Of a stretch of 64,000 bases of DNA, positions 63,401 to 64,000 are shown one piece after another. The number at the start of each line of letters is the position of its first letter. Positions within the stretch are counted from its first letter, which is position 1. Position numbers and translations under genes: made by a program. This DNA comes from Cryptomeria japonica. Lineage: Eukaryota; Streptophyta; Pinopsida; Cupressales; Cupressaceae. The stretch is taken from positions 146,757,744-146,821,743 of the forward strand of contig NC_081407.1 in NCBI RefSeq assembly GCF_030272615.1, given 5' to 3'. Under the pieces are notes generated by a model. The model was not told where the DNA came from and did no database searches. It saw only the letters and a program-made list of their open reading frames with translations.

Positions 63401-64000
63401 GAAACTTTTGCACCTATAGCTAGGATTGAAGCTGTAAGATTATTTCTTGCGTATGCTGCTTATAAAAATTACAAGGTTTATCAGATGGATGTTAAATATG
63501 CATTATTTAATGGGGATCTTGATGAGGAAGTTTATATTGAGAATCCTGATGGTTTTTTACTATTAGATGATACTGATATGGTTTGCAGGTTAAGGAAAGT
63601 TTTATATGGATTGAAACAAGTACCTAGAGCTTGGTATGCAAGGTTGGATAAAAATCTTTTGAAGTTTGGTTTTACTAAGGGTAGTGCTGACAGTAATTTA
63701 TATTATAAAACCACTGATGATGATATACTGATTGTTGAAGTATTTGTTGATGACATTATTTTTGGAGGTGAAGATAAATTGTGCATAGAATTTTCTAAGA
63801 ATATGGAGAAAGAATTTGAGATGTCTACGATTGGTGAGATGAAATTTTTCTTAGGTTTCTAGATTACTCAAACTTACAAAGGCATTTTTATCTGTCAAAC
63901 TAAATATGCTAAGGAATTGTTGAAGAAATTTGGTATGGGAGATTCTAAATGGGAAAGTACACCTATGGCTACAAGTGAGAAATTGACAAGAAAAGATGTT
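60473..64000 (+). pseudogene. Copia-H gag-pol, degenerate, C-terminus outside the window
   Basis: Starts MGTNSSSLSSSSGAIFRRD. Gag is stopped by TAG at 60797 and 60851 and tandem stops near 61194. The zinc knuckle near 61320 is weak. Protease WVIDSGC ends in TGA where Ser is expected (61669). Integrase has TGA for Trp at 62023-62025 (Copia-G keeps Trp), then DYSRMMWVTFLREK (about 62280) and PYELWFGNTPTVKYF. RT has [13 protein letters not shown] (about 63750) and TAG in FLGF[Q]ITQT near 63860, the same site as in Copia-G. At least three frameshifts. Confidence 0.92.

Overview
The window looks like intergenic DNA from a large seed-plant nuclear genome. It has introns with GT/AG borders, plant Copia and Gypsy LTR retrotransposons, plant-type LINEs with a DUF4283 ORF1, a plant LURP-one-related (LOR) gene and a plant-mobile-domain fragment. 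Low gene density, many old decayed insertions and nested elements would suit a gymnosperm or another large plant genome, but no feature fixes the species.

Layout. 1-13400: LINE-A on the minus strand, split by a 7.6 kb Copia element (Copia-1, 3659-11239, plus strand) that landed exactly on the LINE ORF1/ORF2 junction and left a CATTG target duplication. 13983-17500: Copia-2, a 5'-truncated remnant with RT end, RNase H and one long LTR. 17684-17998: a plant-mobile-domain (PMD) fragment. 18951-26516: LINE-B, a nearly full-length plus-strand LINE flanked by a 16-bp target duplication. 26533-30900: AT-rich DNA without recognisable genes. 31052-32054: a three-exon LOR gene, the only plausible intact host gene. 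32381-37500: Copia-D, very decayed, interrupted by a GC-richer repetitive island (33468-35060). 39220-58633: Gypsy-E on the minus strand, containing gag and protease but no visible RT, itself invaded by Copia-F (40931-46966, plus) and Copia-G (47324-54258, minus), each with its own target duplication. 58890-64000: Copia-H, plus strand, cut by the window end; its first LTR carries a local inversion at the edge and a 323-bp TA-rich inverted repeat.

Almost nothing here acts as a pathway. The retroelement genes (gag, protease, integrase, RT and RNase H for Copia; ORF1, endonuclease, RT and RNase H for LINEs) once served their own transposition and are now broken by stops and frameshifts, many of which look like C-to-T or G-to-A decay. 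The most unusual signals are cis-elements: an array of mini-palindromes with a constant YTAACM centre and changing complementary arms in both Copia-1 LTRs, a six-copy 75-bp array in the Copia-2 LTR, an ATGA stop/start overlap between ORF1 and ORF2 shared by the two LINEs, and iterated polypurine tracts before Copia 3' LTRs.
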